Of a DNA stretch of 64,000 nt, positions 11,939-23,021 are shown one piece after another. A program made the translations under genes and the position numbers. A model generated the notes under the pieces. It saw only the letters and a program-made list of their open reading frames with translations. It was not told where the DNA came from and made no database searches. The first letter of the stretch is position 1. Every line of letters begins with the position of its first letter. Origin of the DNA: Pegea sp. RAD2-039 (taxonomy: Eukaryota; Chordata; Thaliacea; Salpida; Salpidae); the NCBI GenBank assembly GCA_034620365.1, contig JAQGEQ010000225.1:62001-126000 (forward strand), given 5' to 3'.

Positions 11939-14900
11939 ATGAGATTAAAATTAGGATTATTACTTCAAGTAATTTTGATAATTGCTTTTTTTTTGGGAAC
12001 AATTCTGTTGATGCCAAAAATTTTTTATAAAAAAGTAAGTAATTTAATAATTCCTTAAATAATTTAATTAAATCTTTTTGTTAATTTTTTAGATTAAAGA
12101 GTTAAGCCTAATTTTTTTTCTAATTTTCTTTGGTGTTTAAATTAGAAATTATAATATATATATATTTAAGAGATTTTAATTCAAAAAATTTATATTTTCT
12201 TCAATTCATTTAATTATTTCTAATAGTTTTATTTAAAATTAATTAATTATTTTGTTTATATTATAAATATTTATATTATATTTAAGAATTTTATATTTTA
12301 TTCCTAACTAATTTCTGTTTATTATTAAGTTTTTGTTTCCTTGTTTGTTATCTTCTTGTTTATTACTTTCTTGTTTGTTACTTTCTTGTTTGTTATTTTC
12401 TTGTTTGTTACTTTCTTGTTTGTTACTTTCTTGTTTGTTACTTTCTTGTTTGTTATTTTCTTGTTTGTTATTTTCTTGTTTGTTACTTTCTTGTTTGTTA
12501 TTTTCTTGTTTGTTACTTTCTTGTTTGTTATTTTTTTGTTTGTTATCTTCTTGTTTTTTACTTTCTTGTTTATTACTTTCTTGTTTGTTATCTTCTTGTT
12601 TATTACTTTCTTGTTTGTTACTTTCTTGTTTGTTATTTTCTTGTTTGTTACTTTCTTGTTTGTTATCTTCTTGTTTTTTACTTTCTTGTTTATTACTTTC
12701 TTGTTAGTTATTTTCTTGTTTGTTACTTTCTTGTTTGTTATTTTCTTGTTTGTTACTTTCTTGTTTGTTATTTTCTTGTTTGTTATTTTCTTGTTTGTTA
12801 TTTTAGAGGTCAGTAGAAGATGCTCAACCAAACCAAGTTCCTGTTAAGTTAACAAACGAGATAAAACGAAACGCTTATCCAAAAATCCCTGCAAAAGAAG
12901 TTGATCTCAAAGATTCTGGAACAAAATTAAAATCAACAAATGAAGATGTTAAAATATCAGAATTTCCAAAACTTAATTGGAGAAGCTTGGGTAATTATGA
13001 GAAGACATATGAACAAAGAACAGGTCCTGGTGAATATGGAAAACCGGTGATCATTGAAAATAGTGAAAAAGAAGCTAAAGAAGCATCCATTAAAGAGTTT
13101 GGTTTCAATTTAGTCAACAGTGATAAGATTTCTTTGGACCGCTTACCTAAAGACCTACGACATGAAGAGTAAGTAACAATTTTAAGTTCTTATTTTTCAT
13201 ATTCAGGAATTTATACAAAAAAGTTTGATTTGTCTGAAAAATTTCTTTTTATGATTTGAAATGATCTTAGAATGAGACACAAATATACAAAGGGGGGGTA
13301 ATCTATGTGGCGAAACAGTTAACATACTTAACTACCAAGCAAGAGGTTCTGAATTCAACTTCAAGTTGACACATTACTAGTGACAAGAAAAAACCTGGGT
13401 AGAAGGGCCTTGTTAGTCTGCTAATGACAACACTTCTAGGAGACGCAAAACTCCGAATTTAAAACCGGAGCTGGAGCTTCGTAGACAGTTCGTCACTGTA
13501 CTCAGTGTCGTTCTGACAGCTCCTGAGACGCCAGCTGCATCAGTCCGTCTATTCCGCTGCATACCTTGTTGGCGTGGAGAGTGGAATCCTGCTGCATGGG
13601 CAACAACTTGATATCCAAAACTTCTGTCCTGGCTTACAACATGGCTGTTTTCACTAAAGCAGTCCATTTAAATTAAATGATTCGACTACGGGCGGGATTC
13701 GAACTCACTCGCGCTAATCACTATCGACTTCAATAAAAATGCTTCCCTGAGATTAACTGGCTGAAGCTAACCAACAAAAAGATAAAACTGCGAGTGGGTC
13801 TCACCTATATAAGTGTTTCTTAAGTTGTCGAGGCTTGGTCGGTGGTTGGTACCAACATACGGACATTATAGAGAGGTTGACGATCGCACAAGCTAGTTGG
13901 AAGCTTCTGATTTCGAGTTAGAAGTTTTGGAAGATTTGGAAGATGGCGATCAGGAAAAAAATATGTTGTTGGCCGGAATTATGACTTTTGTTATGAGAGT
14001 ATTTGCATAAGAAAGGAGGTGATGAGGAAGCAAGATGAGGAAGATCCAGCCGCTAATTAATATCGAACTAAAAATTTGATCTTCTCAGATGTAGACACTG
14101 GAACTATCCTGAAAAGATGTCAGATATTAGCGTGATCATCGTCTTCCATAACGAAGGATGGTCACCTTTGATGAGGACTGTCCATTCAGTCATCAATATG
14201 ACTCCTAAAGACATGCTAGGAGAAGTTGTATTGATAGATGATCACAGCACTAAAGGTGAGATCAAGAATTCGTGAAAATTTTCAACAAATTATTCATCTT
14301 CAGAACATTTGGGTCGAAAGTTGGCAGATTACATCGAAAGGTTTAACGGAATCGTCAAATTATATCGAAATGATAGAAGGGAAGGTTTGATTAGAGCTCG
14401 TTGTATCGGAGCAAAGAAGTCCCAACCAGCTCCTGGAAGAGTCCTTGTGTATTTAGATGCTCATTGTGAAGTCGGATACAACTGGCTGCCTCCGTTGTTG
14501 ATCCCTATCATGAAGAACAGGTGAAGACATCTTCAGATGTAGCTCATTCATCAATCTTTGTTTGTAGAATGGTCACAACTGTCCCATTAATCGATTCAAT
14601 TAGTGGCGACCAGTACACATTCACTCCTCAAGCAGGAGGTGATGTTAACGGATTTGCTAGAGGTGCTTGGGATTGGAGTATGATGTGGAAGAGAGTTCCT
14701 CTAGATGAGAAGGAACGAAGTAGAAGACAACATACAACAGATCCTTACAGATCTCCAGCGATGGCTGGAGGTTTGTTTGCTATTGAAAGAGAATACTTTT
14801 TTGAGATCGGATTATATGATCCTGGATTAGAAATATGGGGTGGAGAAAACTTCGAGTTATCTTTCAAAGTAAGTTAAAAATCATATTGATGAAGATGTTA

Positions 14901-15817
14901 ATTTGGGAGGTTAGATTTGGATGTGTGGCGGAGAAGTCCTCTTTATTCCTTGCTCTCGCGTGGGACACATTTATAGGATGGCTGGTTGGAGTGGAAATCC
15001 TCCTCCTGATTATGTCCCTTCAAATCCAAGTTTAAGAGTGAGTCTTAGAGGTAGAAGTTGATGAAGATGTAAATGTGATGTTGTAGAACTACGTAAGAGT
15101 TGTTGAAACTTGGTGGGATGAGTATTCTGCTTATTTTTATGCTTCAAGACCTGAAACGATGGATATTTCATACGGAGATATCTCTGAACAGGTTCCTCAT
15201 TGATTTATTCATTTATTTGATGATTAAATCGGAGTTTTTAGGTGAAATTTCGTCAGACTCATAATTCGAAAAGTTTTAAGTGGTTCATGGAGAATATTGC
15301 CTATGACATTATCGAACACTATCCTCTGCCATCTAAAAACATCCTTTGGGGAGAAGTAAGTCCCTCTAATGTTCTAAAAAAAACACACAATTTCAAACGA
15401 TTCTAGCTTCGTGGGGTTGGAACCAACAAATGTATGGACAGTATGGGCCACAAAAACTCAAATGGTGCGTTTCAGTTGGGTTATTGTCACCGTATGGGCG
15501 GCAATCAACTTTTTCGTTTGAATGAAGCTAATCAATTAAGTCAATATGATCAATGTGTCACTTTTATAAGTAGCATGATAACACAAGTACATTGTGATGT
15601 TAATAATTACAAAGAATGGAGATACGATGAAGTAAATTTGATTTAAAACCTTCCTATTTTTCAACAAGATATTCAACAGGCAAAGAAAGTATTTGTTCAT
15701 ACCACTACAGGTAAATGCTTAGAACGAGGGAATTTAACTCAAAAAATTTTCCTCTCTACTTGTTTGGATAATAAAGAAACTCAACAGTGGGAAATAAATA
15801 AAGTTAGTGGGCTGTAA
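11939..15817 (+). CDS. GALNT: Polypeptide N-acetylgalactosaminyltrans- ferase (GalNAc-T), 10 exons, 615 aa
   Basis: Golgi enzyme that starts mucin-type O-glycosylation by moving GalNAc from UDP-GalNAc to Ser/Thr. Exons: 11939-12034, 12807-13168, 14089-14255, 14304-14520, 14568-14868, 14915-15037, 15087-15191, 15242-15355, 15407-15631, 15680-15817; phase is continuous. Exon 1 encodes a type II signal anchor (a hydrophobic stretch [18 protein letters not shown] after four residues). The stem and [11 protein letters not shown] lead into the GT-A domain: [14 protein letters not shown], the metal-binding DxH as LDAHCE (about residue 261), [11 protein letters not shown] (about 371) and a WMCGGEV segment. 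Residues about 496-615 form a ricin-type beta-trefoil lectin domain. Length is normal for the family. Introns 1 and 2 are expanded by a minisatellite and a SINE. The paralogue group cannot be assigned. Confidence 0.96.
12340..12803 (+). repeat. Minisatellite in GALNT intron 1, 15-bp unit
   Basis: About 31 copies of TTGTTTGTTACTTTC with a C/T variant at one position (ACTTTC or ATTTTC) and a few ATCTTC copies. It fills the 3' half of intron 1 and runs directly into the acceptor (TTGTTTGTTATTTTAG at 12791-12806), whose first 14 bases are repeat unit. The sense strand is pyrimidine rich and contains a single AG before the acceptor (near 12706). Because the unit is a multiple of three, several frames stay open through it; these are not genes. 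Confidence 0.97.
13296..13680 (+). mobile_element. tRNA-headed SINE in GALNT intron 2
   Basis: The head (about 13300-13375) resembles a tRNA promoter: GTGGCGAAACAGTTAAC, then CTTAACTACCAAGC, then GAGGTTCTGAATTCAACTTC, i.e. A-box-like and B-box-like elements at tRNA-like spacing. A core of about 230 bases (13391-13625) is shared at high identity with 21886-22105. Insertion lengthens intron 2 to 920 bp. The minus strand has an 84-codon open frame across the core, which I regard as chance. Family name not recognised. Confidence 0.75.
13686..13745 (-). mobile_element. Possible second tRNA-like SINE head, opposite strand
   Basis: On the minus strand the sequence reads ATAGTGATTAGCGCGAGTGA, then GTTCGAATCCCGCCC, a near-consensus B box preceded by an A-box-like stretch, but the spacing is too short for an intact tRNA. 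It directly abuts the SINE on the other strand, so it may be a separate deleted insertion. Confidence 0.35.
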
Positions 15818-16439
15818 GAGCACTTGAGTAAGTTTCTTCAAGGCCTTCATTGATATCTCCATCTTCAAATTAATCTTCAAGTACTTAGAAAAGGTGGAAC
15901 TTGAAATTTTGTTAAAGTAGTTATTGAAAGCTGAAGCAGTTATGATTGTTGAGTAGTTTAACTTCAAGTGAATGTTGTTTTGTGTAAAATCATTTTGTAC
16001 GAATAGTTCTTCTTATATTTAGTTAATATTCAGTTTTTTTTCAAGATTTATTTTAATATGAAGCAGATATCCTTCAATTTTTGAATATATTTAACACCGT
16101 CCTGTTTGTTTCTTACAAAAACATTTTAATGTCTTTATATTACTTCATTTATTCTTCTATTTCTTCCTATATTTAAAATATTTGTATAGATATCATAAAA
16201 ATGTTGCCTGACATCATTAAATAAACAAATGAAAACAATATTTATTCATTTTGAGAGTTAAATACTGATAAAAAAATTAGTTTTACTTAAACATGAAATA
16301 AACAAAACTGATGAATAATTTGATGACAAAAATAAGTTTTTATTTCAGAGTTAGTCAATATAAACATCTTGAATCACAGAATAATAAAGTTGACGAAATA
16401 GAAAATTTCACAAATATACTAAAATCGCTCATACTTTTC
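15818..16439. other. Convergent 3' ends of GALNT and LRRC51
   Basis: Short spacer holding the 3' UTRs of both converging genes. An AATAAA at 16220-16225 could serve GALNT. Nothing else is seen. Confidence 0.55.
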
Positions 16440-17208
16440 TCATCTATTCATTTTTGATTTGTTCTTTCTACTAGATCTTGGAGATGTAGACATTGTATCA
16501 ACTTTAAATCGATCAGTTTTTGTAACTCCACTGAAATCAAATGTTTTTAGATTGGGCAGTATACTTAAAACTTTTTGCCTGAAATTTTAAAGATTAGAAT
16601 TTGAAATCATTGAAAGTTTAGATATCAAACCTATATTCTTTCATTGGTTCAATTGGATTGCCATGTAAAGTTAATTTTATTAAATGTGGCAAAGCTCTTA
16701 GCTTTTCAATTTCTTCAAAATTTGAAATACAATTTCCATGTAGATAAATAATTCGTAGATTTGGATATTTTGTTAAAACCTTGAATAAATTTTAGAAAAT
16801 TTTTAAAGAAAATGAAACAAATACTGACATCATCTATATTTGATAAAGTGTTAAAAGATAAATCCATCCAAGCTATGTCTTCAGGATTTTTTACGATTTT
16901 TTCTAACACTTTTTCAAGACCATTAAGATCATTAAGAGTATTATTATTCAACCTTACAACGTCAGTAACAATTTTTGAACCATTAAGATGTTTATATTTT
17001 GGTAAATTTGGTATTTCATCAAAAATATCTAAAAAATTATAAATATCTTAAATCAGAAAGTTTTATTATTTTATTCTAAACCTGTTGGTGTCAATAGATT
17101 TCGGAATGATATATCTAAAGGCATTTGAAGGTCGATAAAATCATTATTTTCTTCTTCTTCAATTGAGACATGAGCTTCAACTTTTCTATCAGGCTTCGTT
17201 TTCAACAT
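16440..17208 (-). CDS. LRRC51: Leucine-rich repeat protein LRRC51-like, 4 exons, 204 aa
   Basis: Small leucine-rich repeat protein; vertebrate LRRC51 (part of the LRTOMT locus) is linked to cilia-bearing tissues. Exons: 17208-17082, 17028-16829, 16779-16631, 16578-16440, continuous in phase. Visible hallmarks: an N-terminal PLDISFRNL segment, LNNNTLNDLNGL, PEDIAWMDLSFNTLSNI, YPNLRIIYLHGNCI, LPHLIKLTLHGNPIE, then a cap LPNLKTFDFSGVTKTDR that matches the family's cap closely. The tail is short and basic (SRKNKSKMNR). Length is near the family norm of about 190. It converges with GALNT. Identity is firm from the chain of motifs; the cellular role is taken from the family. Confidence 0.93.
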
Positions 17209-18530
17209 TTTCTGCATAAAATAAATTTATCAAAAATTTGTAAAATAAATATTTAATTTGTTTGAAATTAAAAAGTGATTTATTTAGAATTTATTTTAAA
17301 ACAAATATTTAGTTTATTATCAAATTTAATCAAAAAATTGAGTCAATAAAATAAATTTTTAGAAGATGTTAAATTAGATTTGAAAGAAAATATTAATTTA
17401 AAAAATTGGTTTAAATCAGAATTTGTTTAATAAAAAGAACTTATTTATTTGAAACCACGAATTTTTTAGACATACTTGAATTTTTTTATCAATTTTGAAC
17501 AACAAAAGAATTGGGAGAGATTTTTAAACACAAAATATAAAAGTCGAAAATAAAAACAAAATTACAAAAAAAACTTTCTTAGAAGCTCAAGTTGTATCCA
17601 TAGCAATTATTTCAGCCTCGACGTTCAACAACATTTTTAATAATTAATATTTAAGGAACTAAAAAAAAAATACAATTTTTCCACAAAAATTTTAAATAAG
17701 ACAAAAATTTAAGAATAATCGATTTATATGAGTTTATAAAAAACTTTCTTTACTTTTTAAAAAAATTTCAGTATTTCTATAAAATAAGAAATAAATTATG
17801 GAAAAAATCTTGGCTGATGCAAAAAATTTTGTTTGGACGAATTAGCGAGAAATTGAATTAAATTATTATTAGAAGAAAGTTGTTAATTTTTACAAACGTT
17901 TTGTTACAAATGCAAATCTTAGTAAAGTACAACTTGGATTTCTTAGATATTTTGATTTTTTAAATTAGAAACTATTTGTAGATTTATGCATTAAAGTATA
18001 ATCAACTTTTTCTATGGACTTAAATTTAGTAAAATTTATAAATCCTAAAATAGATACAATTTTAAGTAAAATGTTTCAAGTTTTTGTTTTACAACTTAAA
18101 GTTTATGGATTTAACAAGCCGAGTATCTTAATTTTCAATCTATTATAGGAATTTATTAGAATATTATCATTTTAGTAAATCTTCACTTTACTCGCTGTGA
18201 GTTGTTGATGTTTATTCAACGCTTGGCTGTGAAATACAAATTCAACAGATCTTATAGTGATTTGTATCATTGAAACGAGATTTGAATAATTATTATAAAG
18301 TTATCAAGCTGATAAACGAAATTAATTTTTTAATTTGTGTCTTAAATAACTTCAGGGTTCTGAAACTCTCGATAAAGATTTCAAATTTAAATTATTTTTC
18401 TAAGACTGTTGATTTTGGAAATAAATGTTGAAACCTCACAATCGTAAACTAATCGTAATTTAAAATCATTTTAATAAGTATATAAAACCTAAGTTAATAA
18501 TAACGGCAAAAAATAGAAATAATTTGAAAA
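17209..18530. other. Spacer between LRRC51 5' end and GatB 3' end
   Basis: AT-rich spacer. The first part should hold the LRRC51 promoter, the last part the GatB 3' UTR. Apart from the possible X-box at 17594 nothing is recognised. Confidence 0.5.
17594..17607 (+). promoter_or_regulatory. Possible RFX X-box upstream of LRRC51
   Basis: GTATCCATAGCAAT, an imperfect inverted repeat close to the X-box consensus GTNNCCATRGNAAC, about 385 bases upstream of the LRRC51 start. RFX factors drive ciliary genes in animals, so the context is suggestive. A single motif match in AT-rich DNA is weak evidence. Confidence 0.3.
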
Positions 18531-21245
18531 TCATTTAAGAGGTAGTAACAGATCTTCAATTAAACTTCTCGTTAACTTTGAATGGAGTTTTCCTTCAGAT
18601 AATCTCATGGATTCCTTGTGAACGTTTAAAACAAGTCTCTTCCAAGCTCGTTCTTTTGCTTTTACTTTTTCAGGAAGAATAAATAATTCTGGATTTTTTT
18701 CTTTCAGTTCTTGTATCGCTTTCAAACACCAATTTCTGATAATAACTTTATCTGATGTCTTGAACAAATTATCTTCCGTAACCACCTTCAAAAAATGATT
18801 TGAGAAAATTTAGAAGATGAATTTTTAGATAATCACTTGAACAAATGATCTGTTGGATGCGATTCCTTCTTTGAAAGCTTTTAAAGTAACCCCGCCACTT
18901 ATTTGATTAGTTTTGACGAGCATCAGAAGATTAGAAATATCTTCAACATTTAAACGACTAAAAAATTGTATTTGTGAGAATGTGTGTTAGCGAGAGGTGC
19001 TCTCTTCAGGTACCCTCCTTCACGTTTATTGTAATAAATAAATAATGAATAAAGAAAATTACTTTTCAATTTGAATAAATATTTGATTCACAAAATAGAT
19101 TAATAAATGAAAATTTACATTCAAAATTAATTAATTCAAAATATAAAGTTTTAAAATTCAAATATTTCGATTATTTAAAATTAGAAAATATTTGAAACAT
19201 AAATTTATTTTTCAACAAATTATTTTTTATAAATATTTTTATCTCAAAGAAATATTAAAGAATTTATCTTTAACTAAATTATCAAACCTTTCCGCAAATG
19301 TAATATTGTTCTTTTGTAGATATGGAAGCACATTTATTCTCAGCCAATCAAAGACATAAACGTCATCAAGATCAGGCTTAATTGTCACGATGGAAAGAAA
19401 GTATGAAGCCATTTTGTTCACCTATAGATAAAAAAATCGAGTAGAAAAAAGAAAAGAGTTTATAGATGGAAGATACAAGGATGTAATTGATCATCTCAGT
19501 TGATAAAGCTTTTCGTTCTAATAGAGCACTTCTATAGATTTGAGGAAGAAGAGGAAGATTCCGACGGATTTCATCGATATTAATCGGATTTCTACAAATA
19601 ATTATTTGTAAAAGTCTTTAAAGAGCTTCAAAACTGACTCAGTATTTGAGTTGTGAATCGTTTTATCAGTAAACAGAAGTAAGTCAGGAAGATTTCCATC
19701 AGGCATAAATCTATAATCATATAAATCCTCCTTCGTTCTTAACGAGTGTGTCTTGCTGTGAAAAGATCATATTAAAAGATTTAATCTCTATAATAGATCC
19801 CTACCCTTTTAGATCAACTGCTCTTGTCTCCTGGATGACTTTGCCTCCTTCTTTTAGGATATTTATTTGGCGTTCAATTTCAAAATCTATAAAATTTTTT
19901 GAGTTTTTTGGAGAAGTTTTATGAATCAACAAACCAATTGCATTTTCAATTCCTTTCATTCGATTGATGTTTTTAATCTCACTTCTTGTTCCTAATCCTT
20001 CTACACTATCACTAACAGAGACATTTACATCAACTCGCAGTTCTCCTTCTGCAATTAACAATTAACTTCCCATTCACCACGTGTCAAGTCCAAACCTTCC
20101 ATCTTAGCGTTACAACAATCAATATAATCCAACACCAACATCAACTCTTTCACAAAATCACAAGCTTCCTGAGACGATCTGAGATCGGGAGATGTGACAA
20201 TTTCAATCAAACCAATCCCTTCAAGATGAAGATTTAAAGAAGAACACTTTAGCACATGTCTACCTGCTCTATTTAAGTCAACAAGAGTCACTTCTTCAAT
20301 ATCATCATGTAAACTTTTCCCGCTATCTTGTTCGATTTGTATCTGATGTATCCGGACCCTTTTCAATTTATTTGGAGAGTCTTTAGATGGTATATCGAGG
20401 AATCCGTTTGTAGCAATTGGTTTTCGGTATTGAGTTATTTGGTAACCTGCCTTGATTAGAAAAAGAAAATCTATTTTAAAAATAAAATGATGAAACCAAA
20501 TTAAGCGTTTATTTTGTGCTTATAATTTATTTATATTTTATTTATTATGTTTATTTTCTGGTCAGCTTACCGGCATATCAGAGTAGAAATAATGTTTTCT
20601 ATCAAATGACGACCTCATTGAAAGGTTACAGTTTAACGCGATGCTAGCTTGAACAGCCAACTCAACACATCGCCGATTAATTATCTAAAATAAAAATTTT
20701 CTCATCATAAATTATTACATTAATTAAATAAAATTATATTTGAATTATAAACAGAAAATTATTAAAAGAGTTTTTTTGTAATTTTTTGTAAACTTTCTTA
20801 AGATAATAATCTTATATATAAAGAATTAAAGATTCCATAAAAAGTTTGTGTTTTAAGCAAAAATAAAAATATAAAAAGTAAGATAAAAGTATGATACAAT
20901 TTATACACTATTTAGATAATTGATCATCAATAAGACCACCATAAGTAATTAGATAGATTCTTATTAATAAGAAATGTTAGAAACAAATATTTAGTCTTCT
21001 TTGAGTTTTAGTTCATCAACTTTTTTATATTTCACTTTTTAAAAAACTTTAAATTGAAGAGCTAATTGAGACATAGAACTTGGTCTTACTGGAAGAGTTC
21101 CTGGAAAAGAAGCATCAAAGTTTGTAACTAACGAGTTTGGGGAGGCAAGAAAAGCTTTCTTTCCTCTTGAGAACAACTTTGACTTGCTGCCCAGCTGAGC
21201 ATGAATTTCTAATCCAATTAAGGGAAACCACCTTTTCATCATCAT
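18531..21245 (-). CDS. GATB: Glutamyl-tRNA(Gln) amidotransferase subunit B (GatB), 9 exons, 524 aa
   Basis: Mitochondrial enzyme subunit that, with GatA and GatC, converts Glu-tRNA(Gln) to Gln-tRNA(Gln). Exons: 21245-21090, 20684-20571, 20450-20096, 20048-19805, 19755-19675, 19591-19477, 19421-19288, 18957-18837, 18785-18531; phase is continuous. Motifs in order: [129 protein letters not shown], then the helical GatB/YqeY tail. The start ATG at 21245 gives no clear transit peptide, while the bases just upstream (TTTTCTAG at about 21248-21255, minus strand) look like a splice acceptor, so an upstream exon may be missing. Intron 7 carries a LINE 3' end. Confidence 0.95.
18964..19046 (+). mobile_element. 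LINE 3' terminus, copy 4, in a GatB intron
   Basis: TTTGTGAGAATGTGTGTTAG, then GAGAGGTGCTCTCTTCAGG and CCTCCTTCACGTTTATTGT with an AATAAATAAATAA tail: the same terminus as copies 1, 2 and 5, here only about 80 bases long. It sits antisense to GatB, a few bases from the acceptor of exon 8. Confidence 0.8.
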
Positions 21246-23021
21246 ATAATTCAGATCTAGAAAATATCTTAAGACATTTAAAGCAATTTTTTTAGTAAAA
21301 ATTCTGAAAAAAAGAATTAATTTCGAATAAATTTTATTAAATAGAGTTCTTGTTATTTATATAAACATAATTTTTATTATAGTAAAAGTAAATATATTAA
21401 TATTATATTTATAAACAGTTTAAAATCAAAACAAAATTGAATCAAACATTTATCTATATAAAACTATTTTATTTTAAATCTATAAAAATTTCAATTAAGA
21501 TTCATTTTTCTTGAATAAATTTTAAATTTTAATAATTGCAAATTTAATTGTTTAAAATTATTCAATTTGCAACTTATAAGACAAGTTTATAAGACAAACA
21601 TTTCATTAAACATATTTTCTGTCTTTATGTTAAAATGGATTCAGATTAAATAAGATAAATAAGCCATAAAATGCAAATGAAAAACATCTTATTACAGATT
21701 TTCGATTTAATAAATTTTAATAATATTCTGAATTTTATAGTTTTATATTAAAATATTTCTTTATTAAATTCGGAGCTTTCATTAAAATAGTGTATCGATT
21801 ATCACGACCGCCTAATACGCGAAAGGCCCAAAGTTTGAGCCCGGGCGGACACATATTAGTGACAAGGAAAAGTCCATAAAAAAACCAGGGTAGAAGGGTC
21901 TTGTTAGTCTGGTTAGTGACAACACTTCTAGGAGACGCAAAACTCCGAATTTAAAACCGGAGTTGGAGCCTCGTAGGCAGCTCGTCACTGAACTCAGTAT
22001 CGTTCTGACAGCTCCTGAGACGCCAGCTGCATCAGTCCGTCTCTTCTGCTGTATACCTTGTTGGCGTGGAGAGTGGAATCCTGCTGCATGGACAACAACT
22101 TGATCACCATAATTTATGCTTTGACATATATATGCATGGCCGTTTTAAGCCGAAGCAGCTCATACTACTATAGTATCGTATCGACAATCTAAAAATTTGT
22201 AAAATAGTATCATGTTATCATACAGATTCATTTCAAGTTTTACAAATAAATAGCTGATAAGTTTATTGCTAAAAGTTATTCAGTCCAAAAATAAAGAAGT
22301 TTTTCAGGAAATCTTCAAAAGTTTTAAATTATAAATAATAGAAAAGCATTAAGACTCGTTAAGAAAGAGCTAGATTGATGATTAAACTCAAATATTATCC
22401 CTCTAATATTATATGATCAATTTATAAGTCAAAATTACTTCTTAATTCCATTTTAGAAACCAAAACTCTGACCAAAACCATACTACAAGTTAAATGGTCA
22501 GCTTCTTACCTTTTTAAAACATCTGATATTATTTAATTTAAATGCCTAATTTCAACAACTAAAAAATATTTTTACTAATTATTAATTTTTTTTTCATAAC
22601 TGCATTTGATTAATTTACAATTTTTTTTGCTAAACAACTTGGGGAATACCCATTTTGAAAATATGATATATGCTCTCGTTAAATAAACTTTTTTTAAACT
22701 TTTGTTGAATAGCTACAACATTTTTATTTTTTTATTTTATCTTGTTATGTAATTGATAAATAATCTTAGGTTTATTTTGCAGTGGTTTTATATTGCTTAA
22801 AAATTTGATTAATCAAATATAAAATCTGAAATATTAATTTTTAAAAGTTAATTTTGCTGCTAATTAAAAAAAAAGTAAAATTTGTAAAAATGATAATTGA
22901 AAATATTTGCAGCATTTCTTTTGAGATCTAATAAAATAATTTTTTTTTATTATTTATCTGAATCAAGGTTTTATTTTTTGAATTTAAAATTATAAGATTT
23001 GAAATAAGTTGAAATATAAAA
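21246..23021. other. Divergent spacer between GatB and CtIP
   Basis: AT-rich spacer between two divergently read genes, with one SINE (below) in the middle. It must contain both promoters and perhaps a first GatB exon, but none of these can be pointed to. Confidence 0.5.
21795..22175 (+). mobile_element. tRNA-headed SINE, second copy
   Basis: Core at 21886-22105 matches 13391-13625 at high identity (shared blocks include CTTCTAGGAGACGCAAAACT and GAGACGCCAGCTGCATCAGT). The head differs more: CCGCCTAATACGCGAAAGG, then CAAAGTTTGAGCCCGGGCGG, still A-box/B-box-like. Both copies share GACACATNACTAGTGACAAG after the head. Inserted on the plus strand between GatB and CtIP. Confidence 0.75.

Noticed and set aside
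12340-12803. CRISPR-like or bacterial direct-repeat array
   Set aside because: No unique spacers between repeats, and the context is clearly eukaryotic and intronic.
12325-12847. Long open frames on both strands (Lys/Thr/Asn-rich and Phe/Leu/Val-rich)
   Set aside because: They are translations of the 15-base minisatellite, whose length is a multiple of three. The region is GALNT intron 1.
13300-13375. A functional tRNA gene
   Set aside because: A- and B-box-like motifs are present but no cloverleaf with paired acceptor stem could be built.
13413-13667. 84-codon minus frame in the SINE core
   Set aside because: The second copy of the same core does not preserve it as a coding unit, and the element has a tRNA-like head, so it is a SINE, not a gene.
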